Shown here piece after piece: positions 7,184 to 15,126 of a stretch of DNA of 22,021 nucleotides (the first letter of the stretch is position 1; each line of letters begins with the position of its first letter). This DNA comes from Pseudomonadota bacterium (lineage in GTDB: Bacteria; Pseudomonadota; Alphaproteobacteria; Rhizobiales; Xanthobacteraceae). Under the pieces are notes generated by a model, which was given only the letters and a program-made list of their open reading frames with translations, was not told the origin of the DNA and did no database searches. The stretch lies in contig JAEYRD010000163.1 in NCBI GenBank assembly GCA_023435725.1, forward strand, positions 1 through 22,021, written 5' to 3'. The translations under genes and the position numbers were made by a program.

Positions 7184-7417
7184 TCAGACGGCCTTGCTGC
7201 CGACGTCGGAGCGAGCCGCGGTCGGAGCGGCATTGTGCTCGATGGACTTGGCCGGCTCGGGCTTGTCGGCGACCTTGTCGTCGTCCTGCATGCCCTTCTT
7301 GAACGCCTTGATGCCTTGCGCCACGTCGCCCATCAGATCCGAAATCTTGCCGCGGCCGAACAACAGCAGGACCACTGCGATCACCAGGATCCAGTGCCAA
7401 ATGCTAAGCGAACCCAT
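7184..7417 (-). CDS. tatA: Sec-independent protein translocase subunit TatA
   Basis: TatA oligomerises to form the size-variable translocation element of the Tat system. The 77-residue protein starts MGSLSIWHWILVIAVVLLLFGRGK: a transmembrane helix at about 6-20, the FGRGK hinge at 20-24, then an amphipathic helix (about 25-43, LMGDVAQGIKAFKKGM) and a charged variable tail. I chose the ATG at 7417 because GGAGGG lies about 9 nt upstream and the product starts exactly where TatA proteins normally do. An upstream in-frame start at 7441 would add eight unneeded residues. It is the first gene of tatABC, and the 167-bp gap after scpB holds hairpins and probably the promoter. Confidence 0.95.
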   Translation of the reverse strand: MGSLSIWHWILVIAVVLLLFGRGKISDLMGDVAQGIKAFKKGMQDDDKVADKPEPAKSIEHNAAPTAARSDVGSKAV

Positions 7418-7441
7418 CCTGCAAACCCTCCAAACGCGCAT

Positions 7442-7457
7442 GGCCGGGGAGCCGGCC
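7442..7457 (-). promoter_or_regulatory. Hairpin in the probable tatA leader
   Basis: GGCCGG and CCGGCC arms (6 bp) flank a GGAG loop on the plus strand, 25 bp upstream of the tatA start. On the minus strand it lies in the probable tatA 5' leader, just before the Shine-Dalgarno sequence. Function is unknown. Confidence 0.25.
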
Positions 7458-7508
7458 GATCTTCATCGAAACGTAGGCTTCGCAGGCCTCAAAAACAAGG
7501 ACCAAGGC

Positions 7509-7531
7509 AGCGCCAATTCGCTGTTGGCGCT
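7509..7531 (-). terminator. Hairpin between scpB and tatA
   Basis: AGCGCCAA and TTGGCGCT form perfect 8-bp arms around a 7-nt loop, 53 bp past the scpB stop. On the minus strand a T-rich stretch containing TTGTTTTT follows about a dozen bases later, rather than immediately. It probably separates the nagZ-scpAB unit from tatABC, as a weak terminator or RNA-stability element. Confidence 0.4.
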
Positions 7532-7584
7532 ACGTAATCTGGCTAGTGTTAACCGGTCGCAGGGGCCCGTAGAAGGCCGGGGCG

Positions 7585-8340
7585 TCACTCCTCGCCGCCG
7601 CCCTCACCGCTTCCCTCATTGCCGCCTTCCGGCGGCGTCTCGGGCTCGACCGCAGGCGCCAGCGCCAGATCGAGGTCCTCGCCCGGTTCCAGCGGATCCT
7701 CGTCCTCACGCAGTGCCGGATCATCCGACGGCGTGGGTACGCTGAAACCAGTCGGCAGGCGTGAATCCAGCAGGCCCGTGCCCTTCAGCTCTTCCAGGCC
7801 CGGCAGGTCGCCGAGCTGTTCCAGGGTGAACTGCGACAGGAAATCCTCGGTGGTTCCGAAGGTCAGCGGACGGCCGGGCGTCTTGCGCCGGCCGCGCGGC
7901 TTGATCCAGCCGGTCTCCAGCAGCACGTCCAGGGTGCCCTTCGAGGTGACGACGCCTCGGATCTCCTCAATCTCGGCCCGCGTCACCGGCTGGTGATAGG
8001 CGATGATTGCCAGCACCTCGATCGCCGCGCGCGACAGCCGGCGGGTCTCGGTGCTCTCCCGCGTCATCAGCCAGGCGAGATCGCCGGCGGTGCGGAAGGT
8101 CCATTTGTTGGCGACCCGCACGAGATTCACGCCGCGAGAGGCATAATCGGCCTGCAACTGCTCGAGCGCGGCCTTCACGTCCACGCCCTCGGGCATGCGC
8201 TTGGCCAGCGTCGCGGTGTCCAGCGGTTCATTCGAAGCGAACAGCAGCGCTTCCAGCAGCCGCAGCTCTTCGGGACGTGCCTGGGACTCGTTCTCCATCG
8301 GCTCGGCCTCTTCTACCCGCACTTCAGCCAGGCTCGCCAT
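7585..8340 (-). CDS. scpB: Segregation and condensation protein B (kleisin-associated winged helix)
   Basis: ScpB dimers bind the kleisin ScpA in the Smc-ScpAB condensin that compacts and segregates the chromosome. The 251-residue protein carries two winged-helix domains in about residues 20-185: LRLLEALLFASNEPLD at the start, then the family signature AIEVLAIIAYHQPVTRAEIEEIRGV, and TTEDFLSQFTLEQLGDLPGL near the end of the fold. The acidic, Gly/Pro-rich C-terminal tail (about 190-251) is a feature of alphaproteobacterial homologues. I chose the ATG at 8340 because a near-perfect AAGGAGG lies 7 nt upstream. An upstream GTG at 8361 would place that SD inside the gene. It follows scpA by 21 bp. 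Confidence 0.95.
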   Translation of the reverse strand: MASLAEVRVEEAEPMENESQARPEELRLLEALLFASNEPLDTATLAKRMPEGVDVKAALEQLQADYASRGVNLVRVANKWTFRTAGDLAWLMTRESTETRRLSRAAIEVLAIIAYHQPVTRAEIEEIRGVVTSKGTLDVLLETGWIKPRGRRKTPGRPLTFGTTEDFLSQFTLEQLGDLPGLEELKGTGLLDSRLPTGFSVPTPSDDPALREDEDPLEPGEDLDLALAPAVEPETPPEGGNEGSGEGGGEE

Positions 8341-8344
8341 GGCA

Positions 8345-8355
8345 GATCCTCCTTC
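8345..8355 (-). promoter_or_regulatory. Strong ribosome-binding site of scpB
   Basis: The minus strand reads AAGGAGG about 7 nt before the ATG at 8340. This is the best SD in the window and decides the scpB start over the GTG at 8361. Confidence 0.7.
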
Positions 8356-8361
8356 TTGCAC

Positions 8362-9201
8362 TTAACCGACCGGCGCATCGGGCGCAGGAGCTGCGTCCGG
8401 GACTGGTTTAGAGCGCCCCTTCCGGAAATAGATGGGCGCAAACGCCTCTTTCTGGTTCAGCTCGAGCTGACCTTCGCGCACCAGCTCGAGCGCGGCGGCA
8501 AAGCTCGAGGCAAACACCGTCGCACGTTGCGTTGGATCGGCGACGTGCCGGATCAAGAAGTCGTCGAGGACGCCCCAATCATCCTGTTCGCTGATACTGC
8601 CGACCAGCCGCTCCAGCGTGGCGCGCGCTTCGGCCAGCGACCACACCGTGCGCTTGGCCAGATGCACGCTCGCCAGCACGCGCGATTGGCGCTGCGAGGC
8701 ATAGGCGGTGAGGAGGTCGTAGAGCGTTGCCGTGTATTTCGGATGCTTGATCTCGGCGATCTGCTCGGGCTCGCCGCGCGGGAAAATGTCGCGCAGCAAT
8801 TGCTGCCTGTTCATCAGCCGGTTGGCGGCTTCGCGAATGGCTTCGAGCCGGCGCAGCCGGTTGGCGAGCGCGGTGGCCATCTCTTCCGCGCTCGGTCCTT
8901 CCGCCGTCGGCGGCTCCGGCAGCAGCAGGCGCGACTTCAGGAAGGCGAGCCACGCCGCCATCACGAGGTAGTCAGCGGCAAGCTCGAGCCGAATCTTTCG
9001 CGCGGCTTCGATGAAGTGGAGATACTGGTCGGCCAGCGCCAGGATCGAGATCTTGGCGAGGTCGACCTTCTGCTGGCGCGCGAGTGCGAGCAGAAGGTCG
9101 AGCGGACCTTCATAGCCCTCGACGTCCACCACCAACGCCGGCTCACCCTCGGCGAGCTCTGCGGGCCGCCCGGTTTCGAACGATAGGATTTCTGCGGTCA
9201 T
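8362..9201 (-). CDS. scpA: Segregation and condensation protein A (kleisin)
   Basis: ScpA is the kleisin that bridges the Smc heads in the chromosome-condensing Smc-ScpAB complex. The 279-residue protein has the family N-terminal signature EGPLDLLLALARQQKVDL (about 31-48) with ILALADQY just after. It then has the Leu-rich AADYLVMAAWLAFLKSRLLLPEP segment and, at the C-terminus, a winged-helix region (FASSFAAALELVREGQLELNQKEAFAPI) that binds the Smc head. I chose the ATG at 9201, which overlaps the nagZ stop by 4 bp (ATGA). A longer frame to 9399 would be Arg-rich shadow sequence within nagZ. scpB follows after a 21-bp gap. Confidence 0.95.
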   Translation of the reverse strand: MTAEILSFETGRPAELAEGEPALVVDVEGYEGPLDLLLALARQQKVDLAKISILALADQYLHFIEAARKIRLELAADYLVMAAWLAFLKSRLLLPEPPTAEGPSAEEMATALANRLRRLEAIREAANRLMNRQQLLRDIFPRGEPEQIAEIKHPKYTATLYDLLTAYASQRQSRVLASVHLAKRTVWSLAEARATLERLVGSISEQDDWGVLDDFLIRHVADPTQRATVFASSFAAALELVREGQLELNQKEAFAPIYFRKGRSKPVPDAAPAPDAPVG

Positions 9202-10226
9202 GCCGATGCCGTGTTTGCCCGTGCGATCAATGCGTCCAGTTCGGCGCGTGCGGCCGCCCGGTCGAACGGCTGTGGCGCCTTGCGCGCGGCGAGCGCAGCG
9301 TCGGCCCGCTCCAGCGCCCTGCCCGACAGCTCGGGTGTCTGGCCGGCGACCTCGCGCATCTCCTCGATGTTTCCGTTGCAATGCAGGGCCACGTCGCAAC
9401 CGGCCGCGAAGATGGCGCGGGTCCGTTCAACAATGCTTCCCGCCAGCGCGTTCATCGACACGTCATCACTCATTAACAAACCCTGGAACCCGATTGCGCC
9501 GCGAATCACCTGAGCAATCATTGTCGCAGATGTCGTCGCCGGATGGGCGGGGTCGACGGCGCTAAACACAACATGTGCAGTCATGGCCATCGGCAGGTCC
9601 GCCAGCGGCTTGAACGCCGCGAAGTCGGTCCGTTCGAGTTCGTCCCTGGGTGTATCGACTGTTGGCAGCTTGAAATGGGTATCGGCGGTGGCGCGTCCAT
9701 GGCCGGGAATATGCTTGAGGACCGGCAGCACGCCGCCTTGCTCCAGCCCCTCGGTGACCGCGCGGGCAATCGCCGCGACCTTGTCCGGTGATGTGCCATA
9801 GGCCCGACTACCAATGACGGCATCGGCACCTGGTACCGGCACGTCAGCCAGCGGCAAGCAATCCACGGTAATGCCGAGATCGGCGAGATCGGCCGCAATC
9901 AGCCTGGCGCTGAGGCGGGCTGCGGTGAGCCCGAGCGCCGAATCAGCGTCGTACAAGGTCGAGAAAATGGCGCCCGGCGGATAGACCGGCCAGTGCGGTG
10001 GCCCCAGCCGCTGCACCCGTCCGCCCTCCTGATCGATCAGGACAGGAGCCTCGGCGGCACCCGCCACCGCCCGCAATTCCGCAACTAATGCAGCGACTTG
10101 AGCTGGCGTCTCGACGTTGCGCTTGAACAGGATGAAGCCCCACGGGCGTTCCGCACGGATAAACTCCCGCTCTGCGGCGGTCAGTTCCGTTCCGGATACG
10201 CCGGTAATGAAGGCCCGCGTGCTCAT
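9198..10226 (-). CDS. nagZ: Beta-N-acetylhexosaminidase NagZ (GH3)
   Basis: NagZ removes N-acetylglucosamine from anhydromuropeptides in the cytoplasm during peptidoglycan recycling, and its products can control AmpR-type beta-lactamase induction where that system exists. The 342-residue protein shows IDQEGGRVQRL (64-74), the KHIPGHG motif (171-177) with the general acid/base His-Asp loop ATADTH, and the nucleophile region MSDDVSM (252-258). All are hallmarks of the single-domain NagZ branch of glycoside hydrolase family 3. No signal peptide is seen, as expected for a cytoplasmic enzyme. It lies 46 bp after the SPOR gene and overlaps scpA by 4 bp, so these genes form an operon linking wall recycling with chromosome condensation. 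Confidence 0.95.
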   Translation of the reverse strand: MSTRAFITGVSGTELTAAEREFIRAERPWGFILFKRNVETPAQVAALVAELRAVAGAAEAPVLIDQEGGRVQRLGPPHWPVYPPGAIFSTLYDADSALGLTAARLSARLIAADLADLGITVDCLPLADVPVPGADAVIGSRAYGTSPDKVAAIARAVTEGLEQGGVLPVLKHIPGHGRATADTHFKLPTVDTPRDELERTDFAAFKPLADLPMAMTAHVVFSAVDPAHPATTSATMIAQVIRGAIGFQGLLMSDDVSMNALAGSIVERTRAIFAAGCDVALHCNGNIEEMREVAGQTPELSGRALERADAALAARKAPQPFDRAAARAELDALIARANTASA

Positions 10227-10272
10227 AACGGCCGATTAACCCTGCCCTGCGGGAGGGTCAAGGAAACCGCCG

Positions 10273-11856
10273 TTAATTCCTCTGGACGAAGCAGGCGGAC
10301 AAGCCCGCCGACTTGAGGCTGTTGCACGCTTGCGTCGCCTCCTCGGCCGAACCATACGGCCCGGCGAAGGCGCGGTAGACGATTCCCTTGCCCTTGTCGG
10401 TGAGATCGACCCGCTTGACCACCGGCGCGCGAGAGCCAAGGACGCTGCCATACTTGCTTTGAAGTACCCGATAGGAGGCGTGGGCGCTTTCCTCAGTCTG
10501 CTGCGAGGAAACCTGCACGATATAACCGCCACCGCTGCCCGCGGGCGCAATCTGCGTCGGGTTGGTCGCAGCCATCCGCTGCGGCGGCTCCGCCGCGGGC
10601 GCTGATTGCGGCGCCAACGACAGCGGCGGCTGGTTGGCACTGGCATTGGCCGAGGTCGGCGGATTGCGCGGTGCAGCCGATGCAGCGGGCGCGGCAATGG
10701 GCTTCGGCGGAGTTGCGGACTTGGCAGCCGCCGCGGCTTGCGGCGCGGTGCTGTCCGTCTGATCTCCCTTCACAGCGACAGTCCTGATCGGGCGCGGCGT
10801 GTTAGCCGGCAAGGTACCGTTGCCCGCGACCGGTCCCGCACTCTGAGGCAGTACCGTGGACGGCGAAACGCTCGCCACCGGCGGCGGGTTCGCGTTCTGG
10901 TTCAGCGGCGGGAACACCACGCGAGGACCGCTCGCCTTGGCGTTGACATCGACAGGAGCCTCTTCGCGCGGCACGATCTTCTCGGAGCCGTCGCCGCTCG
11001 CCATGCGATCCGGCACCTTGGCCGAGGAGTCCGTCGGCGCCGGCACGATCTTGGTCGGAGTGTTGTCGGCCTTGATGATCGGCGGCTCACCGCTGCGGGG
11101 CGATCCCACATAGGTCTTGTAGGCGAAGGCAGCGCCAGTGCCGACTACGGCAAGCGCCAGGATTGCCGCGACAGTCATCATGCCGCCGCGCGGCTTCTTC
11201 GGCTCGTCGAGATCGGCCTCGGGATAGTCGCTCTGGAACGCGTAAGGATCGTCCGGATAGGCCGCATCGCGCTGGTAGCCCTGATCGCCCGCCTCGAGCC
11301 GGCCGTAGAGCGCGTCGTCGTAGCGCGACGGATCGGGCTGCTGATATGGCTCCTGATAGGCTTGTTCCTGGTCGGCATGATCGTGCTGCTGGTAAGCCCG
11401 ATCCTGATAGGCTTGAGCTTGATAGGCCTGACCCTGGTAGGCCTGCGGCTGATGAAATTCAGGCTCGGTCGCGGTCGGCTGGGCTGAATAGCGATGCAAC
11501 GGATGAACCTGGTTCACAGAGACGGGATAGTCGGGCTCCGGCGCAGGTGCCGGCTGCGGCTGTACATTGGCGCGCCGCATCCATGAGGGCGGACCGGGCG
11601 GTGTCGGCGCCGCCGGCTCGGCATAGTCCTGCTGCTGATAATCGTCGTGCTGATAGTCGTCTTCCTGATAGCTCTGTGCGGGCACAGGCGCCGCCGGAGG
11701 CTGCGCGCCGGGCCGCCCCTGCGCCGCGAACGGATCGGTCTGTCCGATCAGGCGGGCAAGTTCGGCCAAGGGGTCGGTTTCCGACTTCCCATGCTGATCG
11801 CCACCGCGACCATAGTCATCGGAAGGAAACTGTCTGTGCTGATATCGTTCGGCCAT
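10273..11856 (-). CDS. SPOR-domain single-pass inner-membrane protein
   Basis: SPOR domains bind glycan strands stripped of stem peptides at division septa. This 527-residue protein is probably a bitopic membrane protein with a cytoplasmic N-terminus and periplasmic C-terminus. Residues 1-219 are a low-complexity, Tyr/Gln/Pro/Asp-rich tail with pentapeptide repeats (AYQGQ, AYQAQ, AYQDR at 139-153). A positive patch KKPRGG (220-225) precedes a transmembrane helix at about 226-246. A Pro/Ala-rich linker then leads to the SPOR domain at about 443-527 (YIVQVSSQQTEESAHASYRVL ... YRAFAGPYGSAEEA). This layout resembles other alphaproteobacterial SPOR proteins and, more loosely, FtsN or DamX, but I would not assign either name. 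It heads the nagZ-scpAB cluster. Confidence 0.9.
   Translation of the reverse strand: MAERYQHRQFPSDDYGRGGDQHGKSETDPLAELARLIGQTDPFAAQGRPGAQPPAAPVPAQSYQEDDYQHDDYQQQDYAEPAAPTPPGPPSWMRRANVQPQPAPAPEPDYPVSVNQVHPLHRYSAQPTATEPEFHQPQAYQGQAYQAQAYQDRAYQQHDHADQEQAYQEPYQQPDPSRYDDALYGRLEAGDQGYQRDAAYPDDPYAFQSDYPEADLDEPKKPRGGMMTVAAILALAVVGTGAAFAYKTYVGSPRSGEPPIIKADNTPTKIVPAPTDSSAKVPDRMASGDGSEKIVPREEAPVDVNAKASGPRVVFPPLNQNANPPPVASVSPSTVLPQSAGPVAGNGTLPANTPRPIRTVAVKGDQTDSTAPQAAAAAKSATPPKPIAAPAASAAPRNPPTSANASANQPPLSLAPQSAPAAEPPQRMAATNPTQIAPAGSGGGYIVQVSSQQTEESAHASYRVLQSKYGSVLGSRAPVVKRVDLTDKGKGIVYRAFAGPYGSAEEATQACNSLKSAGLSACFVQRN
11389..11448. repeat. 15-bp tandem repeats in the SPOR gene
   Basis: Four consecutive 15-bp units start at 11389, 11404, 11419 and 11434, each a variant of CTGATAGGCCTGACC. 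On the minus strand they encode AYQxx pentapeptides. More diverged units flank them. Copy number may vary between strains. Confidence 0.7.
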
Positions 11857-11994
11857 CGTGATGATGCGTCCCTTCGGGAAAGCCGCGCGCCCCCTCGACT
11901 AAGGCACGGCCTTCGACCCACAAGGCTTTCAACCAAGTCTAAGCGATCCGGCTTCTGCCGTTACCCCGAATTCCCTTAAGTAGTTCGCCCCAAA

Positions 11995-13785
11995 CTACCG
12001 CATCTCGTCCGGAGCATGGACGCCGAGGATGGCGAGGCCCGATGCCAAGACAGAGACGACGCCCTGGACCATGGCCAGCCGCGCCTTTGTAAGCTCTGCA
12101 TCATTATTGATAATGAAGCGTAAATAGGGCAAGTCGCGCCCCTTCGTCCAAAGCGCGTGAAATTCGCTGGCTAAGTCATAGAGATAAAAGGCAATTCGGT
12201 GCGGCTCGTGGGCGCTTGCGGCCGCTTCCAGCATCCGCGGATAAATTGCGAGACGCTTGAGAAGGTCGAGTTCCACCGGGTCCGACAGCCGCTCCACCGC
12301 CGACTCGCTGAGCCATGCGATGCGCTTGCCAACATCCTCCGGGAGTTCCGGAAACACCTCGGCCCGCGCGTTGCGGAAGATCGAATGGCCGCGGGCGTGC
12401 CCGTATTGAACATAGAATACCGGGTTGTCGCGCGACTGCTCCATGACCTTGGCGAGGTCGAAATCCAGCACCGCGTCGTTCTTGCGGTAGAGCATCATGA
12501 AGCGCACGGCGTCCTGGCCGACTTCATCCACCACCTCACGCAAGGTGACGAAGTCTCCCGACCGCTTGGACATTTTCACCGGCTCGCCGTTGCGCAGCAG
12601 CTTGACGAGCTGGACGATCTTGACGTCGAGCGAGCCCCTGCCCGATGTCGTCGCCTTCACCGCCGCCTGCATGCGCTTGATGTAGCCGCCATGATCGGCG
12701 CCCCAGACGTCGATCATGTCGGCGAAGCCACGGTCGAATTTGTTCTTGTGATAGGCTATGTCGGAAGCGAAGTAGGTGTAGGAATTGTCCGACTTGATCA
12801 GCGGACGGTCGACATCGTCGCCGTAAGCGGTCGCCTTGAACAGCAGCTGCTCGCGGTCTTCCCAGTCCTCGACCGGCGCCCCCTTGGGCGGCGGCAGGCG
12901 GCCTTCATAGATGTCGCCCTTGGCGCGCAGGAAATCGATCGTTTCGGCGACCTTGTTGTTGCCGTTCTCGATCAGTGAGCGCTCCGAGAAGAACACGTCG
13001 TGACGGATGTTGAGGGCGGCGAGATCGTCCTTGATCTCGTCCATCATCATCGCGATCGCCTTGGCGCGAACCGGCGGCAGCCACTCGGCTTCCGCCATCG
13101 CAAGGAGCTTGTCGCCATGCTCCTTCGCCAGCGCTGCGCCCACCGGCTTCAGGTAGTCGCCAGGATAGAGGCCTTCCGGAATGGCGCCGATATCCTCGCC
13201 AAGCGCCTCGCGATACCTGAGAAAGGCGGAACGCGCGAGCACGTCGACCTGCGCACCAGCGTCGTTGATGTAGTATTCGCGCGTGACGTCGTGGCCGCCG
13301 AACTGTAGCAGGCTCGCCAGCGCGTCGCCGAACACGGCGCCGCGGCAATGGCCGACATGCATCGGCCCAGTCGGGTTGGCCGAGACGTATTCAACATTGA
13401 CCTTGGAGCCGCCTCGGACGCGGCCGTAATCGGCGCCCTCGCGCAGCACGGTGCGCAGCGCCTCCGCCCAGGCGGCAGGCTTCAGCGTCAGGTTGATGAA
13501 GCCGGGGCCGGCGACATCCACCTTGGCGATCAGCGCGTCGGCGCCCAGCCGCTCGGCAATCCGCTCGGCGAGGTCGCGCGGCTTTGCCTTTGCCTCTTTG
13601 GCAAGCACCATGGCGGCGTTGGTCGCCATGTCGCCATGGGAGGCATCGCGTGGCGGCTCGACCACCACGCGCGAGAAATCAATGCCCTCGGGCCAGTTGG
13701 CTTCCGCCGCGAGCGCGCGGCAGGCGGCGTGCACGCGTGCGAGCACGTCGGCGAACAGGTGTAGCGATGAGGATGTGTCGGGCAT
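11995..13785 (-). CDS. argS: Arginyl-tRNA synthetase
   Basis: ArgS attaches arginine to tRNA-Arg in the cytoplasm. The 596-residue protein has the N-terminal Add-1 tRNA-recognition domain (about 5-115), then the class I signature HVGH at 143-146 (SANPTGPMHVGHCRGA) and KMSKR at 404-408 (EPVKMSKRSGDF). The C-terminal DALR anticodon-binding domain covers about 470-596 and ends at a natural terminus. Full length is typical. The start lies 9 bp after the dgt stop on the same strand, with only a weak SD (AGGCGG), so translation is probably helped by coupling to dgt. A 138-bp gap separates it from the SPOR gene. Confidence 0.97.
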   Translation of the reverse strand: MPDTSSSLHLFADVLARVHAACRALAAEANWPEGIDFSRVVVEPPRDASHGDMATNAAMVLAKEAKAKPRDLAERIAERLGADALIAKVDVAGPGFINLTLKPAAWAEALRTVLREGADYGRVRGGSKVNVEYVSANPTGPMHVGHCRGAVFGDALASLLQFGGHDVTREYYINDAGAQVDVLARSAFLRYREALGEDIGAIPEGLYPGDYLKPVGAALAKEHGDKLLAMAEAEWLPPVRAKAIAMMMDEIKDDLAALNIRHDVFFSERSLIENGNNKVAETIDFLRAKGDIYEGRLPPPKGAPVEDWEDREQLLFKATAYGDDVDRPLIKSDNSYTYFASDIAYHKNKFDRGFADMIDVWGADHGGYIKRMQAAVKATTSGRGSLDVKIVQLVKLLRNGEPVKMSKRSGDFVTLREVVDEVGQDAVRFMMLYRKNDAVLDFDLAKVMEQSRDNPVFYVQYGHARGHSIFRNARAEVFPELPEDVGKRIAWLSESAVERLSDPVELDLLKRLAIYPRMLEAAASAHEPHRIAFYLYDLASEFHALWTKGRDLPYLRFIINNDAELTKARLAMVQGVVSVLASGLAILGVHAPDEMR

Positions 13786-13794
13786 GGCCGCCGC

Positions 13795-15003
13795 CTAACG
13801 CAAATCCGGGGTCGAGTCAAAGAGCCGCTGGTGCTCGGTCAGGGCGAAACGGTCGGTCATTCCGGCAATGAAATTGCCGATCCGGCGGGCCCGGTCCCCC
13901 TCATTGTCCGCTTCCGCCCCAACCAGCCATTCCAGCGGCAGCTCGTCAGGCGATTTCAGGTACATTGCGAACAGGTCGAACAGGATCTGTTCCGCCTCCC
14001 CCATCACCCGCATCACCCGCTTGTGCCGATACATGTGCTGGTAGAGAAAGCGCTTGATGGCGGCCTCCTCCTCGGCGACCTCGACAGGGAACGAAATCAG
14101 CGCCCTGCTCTGCTGGCGCACATCCTGGGCGGATTGTGGCTTCACGGCGGCGAGGTTCTTCTGCGCCTCCGCGAACACCGCGCCGATCAGGTGCGAGATC
14201 AGCTCGCGCACCAGCTCGGCGCCGCGCCGGACGTCTTCGAGATCCGGATAATGCGTCGATGTCTCGGCGATGATCTCTGCCGTGAGCGGCATCACCTTGA
14301 GATCGTCGAGATGGAACAGGCCCGCGCGCAGCCCGTCGTCGATGTCGTGAGCGTCATAGGCGATGTCGTCGGCAATCGCGGCGACCTGCGCCTCGAGCGA
14401 TGCGAAGCTCCACAATTCGAGGTCATAGGTCTCGATGTAGTCGGCGATCCCGACGGGAACGCCATGCTCGCGATAGCGCCCGACCGGCGCGCCGCTTCGA
14501 TCGGTCAGCGGGCCGTTGTGCTTGACGATCCCTTCCAGCGACTCCCAGGTCAGGTTCAACCCGTCGAACTCGGGATAGCGATGCTCCAGCTCGGCGACGA
14601 CGCGCAGGGTCTGGGCGTTGTGGTCGAAGCCACCAAAATCCTGCAGACAGGCATCCAGCGCCCGTTCACCGGCATGGCCGAAGGGCGGATGGCCGAGATC
14701 ATGGGCGAGTGCGAGGGTCTCGGTGAGGTCCTCGTCGAGCCCAAGCTGCCGGGCCAGAGCCCGGGCGATTTGCGCCACCTCCAGCGAATGGGTCAGCCGG
14801 GTGCGGTAGTGGTCGCCCTCATGGAACACGAACACCTGGGTCTTGTACTTCAGGCGGCGGAACGCGGTGGAATGAATCACCCGGTCGCAATCCCGCCGGA
14901 ACGGGCTGCGGGTTCGGCTCGGCGGCTCCGCGACCAGCCGGCCGCGGCTGCGATCGGGGTCACAGGCATAGGGAGCGCGGGGGGCTGCCATTCCGACGGA
15001 CAC
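13795..15003 (-). CDS. dgt: Deoxyguanosinetriphosphate triphosphohydrolase-like HD protein
   Basis: Proteins of this family hydrolyse dNTPs to deoxynucleoside and triphosphate, limiting dNTP pools. Many non-enteric members are labelled dGTPase-like because substrate range differs. The 402-residue protein has the HD metal site: H72 (RTRLTHS), H101-D102 (LAHDLGHPPFGHAGE) and the distal Asp in ADDIAYDAHD (about 211-220). The N-terminal RSPFRRDCDRVIHSTAFRRLKYKTQVF segment is also diagnostic. The start is a GTG at 15003 with AGGGA 11 nt upstream. An ATG at 14991 (four codons in) is an alternative without an SD. It is followed 9 bp later by argS and diverges from erpA across a 123-bp promoter region. 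Confidence 0.94.
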   Translation of the reverse strand: MSVGMAAPRAPYACDPDRSRGRLVAEPPSRTRSPFRRDCDRVIHSTAFRRLKYKTQVFVFHEGDHYRTRLTHSLEVAQIARALARQLGLDEDLTETLALAHDLGHPPFGHAGERALDACLQDFGGFDHNAQTLRVVAELEHRYPEFDGLNLTWESLEGIVKHNGPLTDRSGAPVGRYREHGVPVGIADYIETYDLELWSFASLEAQVAAIADDIAYDAHDIDDGLRAGLFHLDDLKVMPLTAEIIAETSTHYPDLEDVRRGAELVRELISHLIGAVFAEAQKNLAAVKPQSAQDVRQQSRALISFPVEVAEEEAAIKRFLYQHMYRHKRVMRVMGEAEQILFDLFAMYLKSPDELPLEWLVGAEADNEGDRARRIGNFIAGMTDRFALTEHQRLFDSTPDLR

Positions 15004-15025
15004 GGCGAATTTAGTCCCTATCCAT

Positions 15026-15054
15026 TTGATTCTGCGTATGGTGGCACTTAACTA
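15026..15054 (+). promoter_or_regulatory. Candidate sigma-70-type promoter of erpA
   Basis: TTGATT (15026-15031) and TAACTA (15049-15054) are spaced 17 bp apart, giving a leader of about 65 nt before the erpA ATG. The match to consensus is moderate, and this is inferred from sequence only. Confidence 0.35.
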
Positions 15055-15067
15055 TGTCGGGCGCGGG

Positions 15068-15100
15068 ATACCAAATGAATTGGGCAAGTGAACTTGGTAT
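15068..15100 (+). promoter_or_regulatory. Nested dyads in the erpA leader
   Basis: ATACCAA (15068-15074) pairs with TTGGTAT (15094-15100). Part of the left arm can instead pair locally as CCAA-ATGAA-TTGG (15071-15083), and the right arm as CAAGT-GA-ACTTG (15085-15096). It ends 26 nt before the erpA start. It could be a protein operator or alternative RNA hairpins. It does not match iron-control or RirA boxes that I know. Confidence 0.4.
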
Positions 15101-15126
15101 GACTGCGGGACTATCGGAGACCAACG

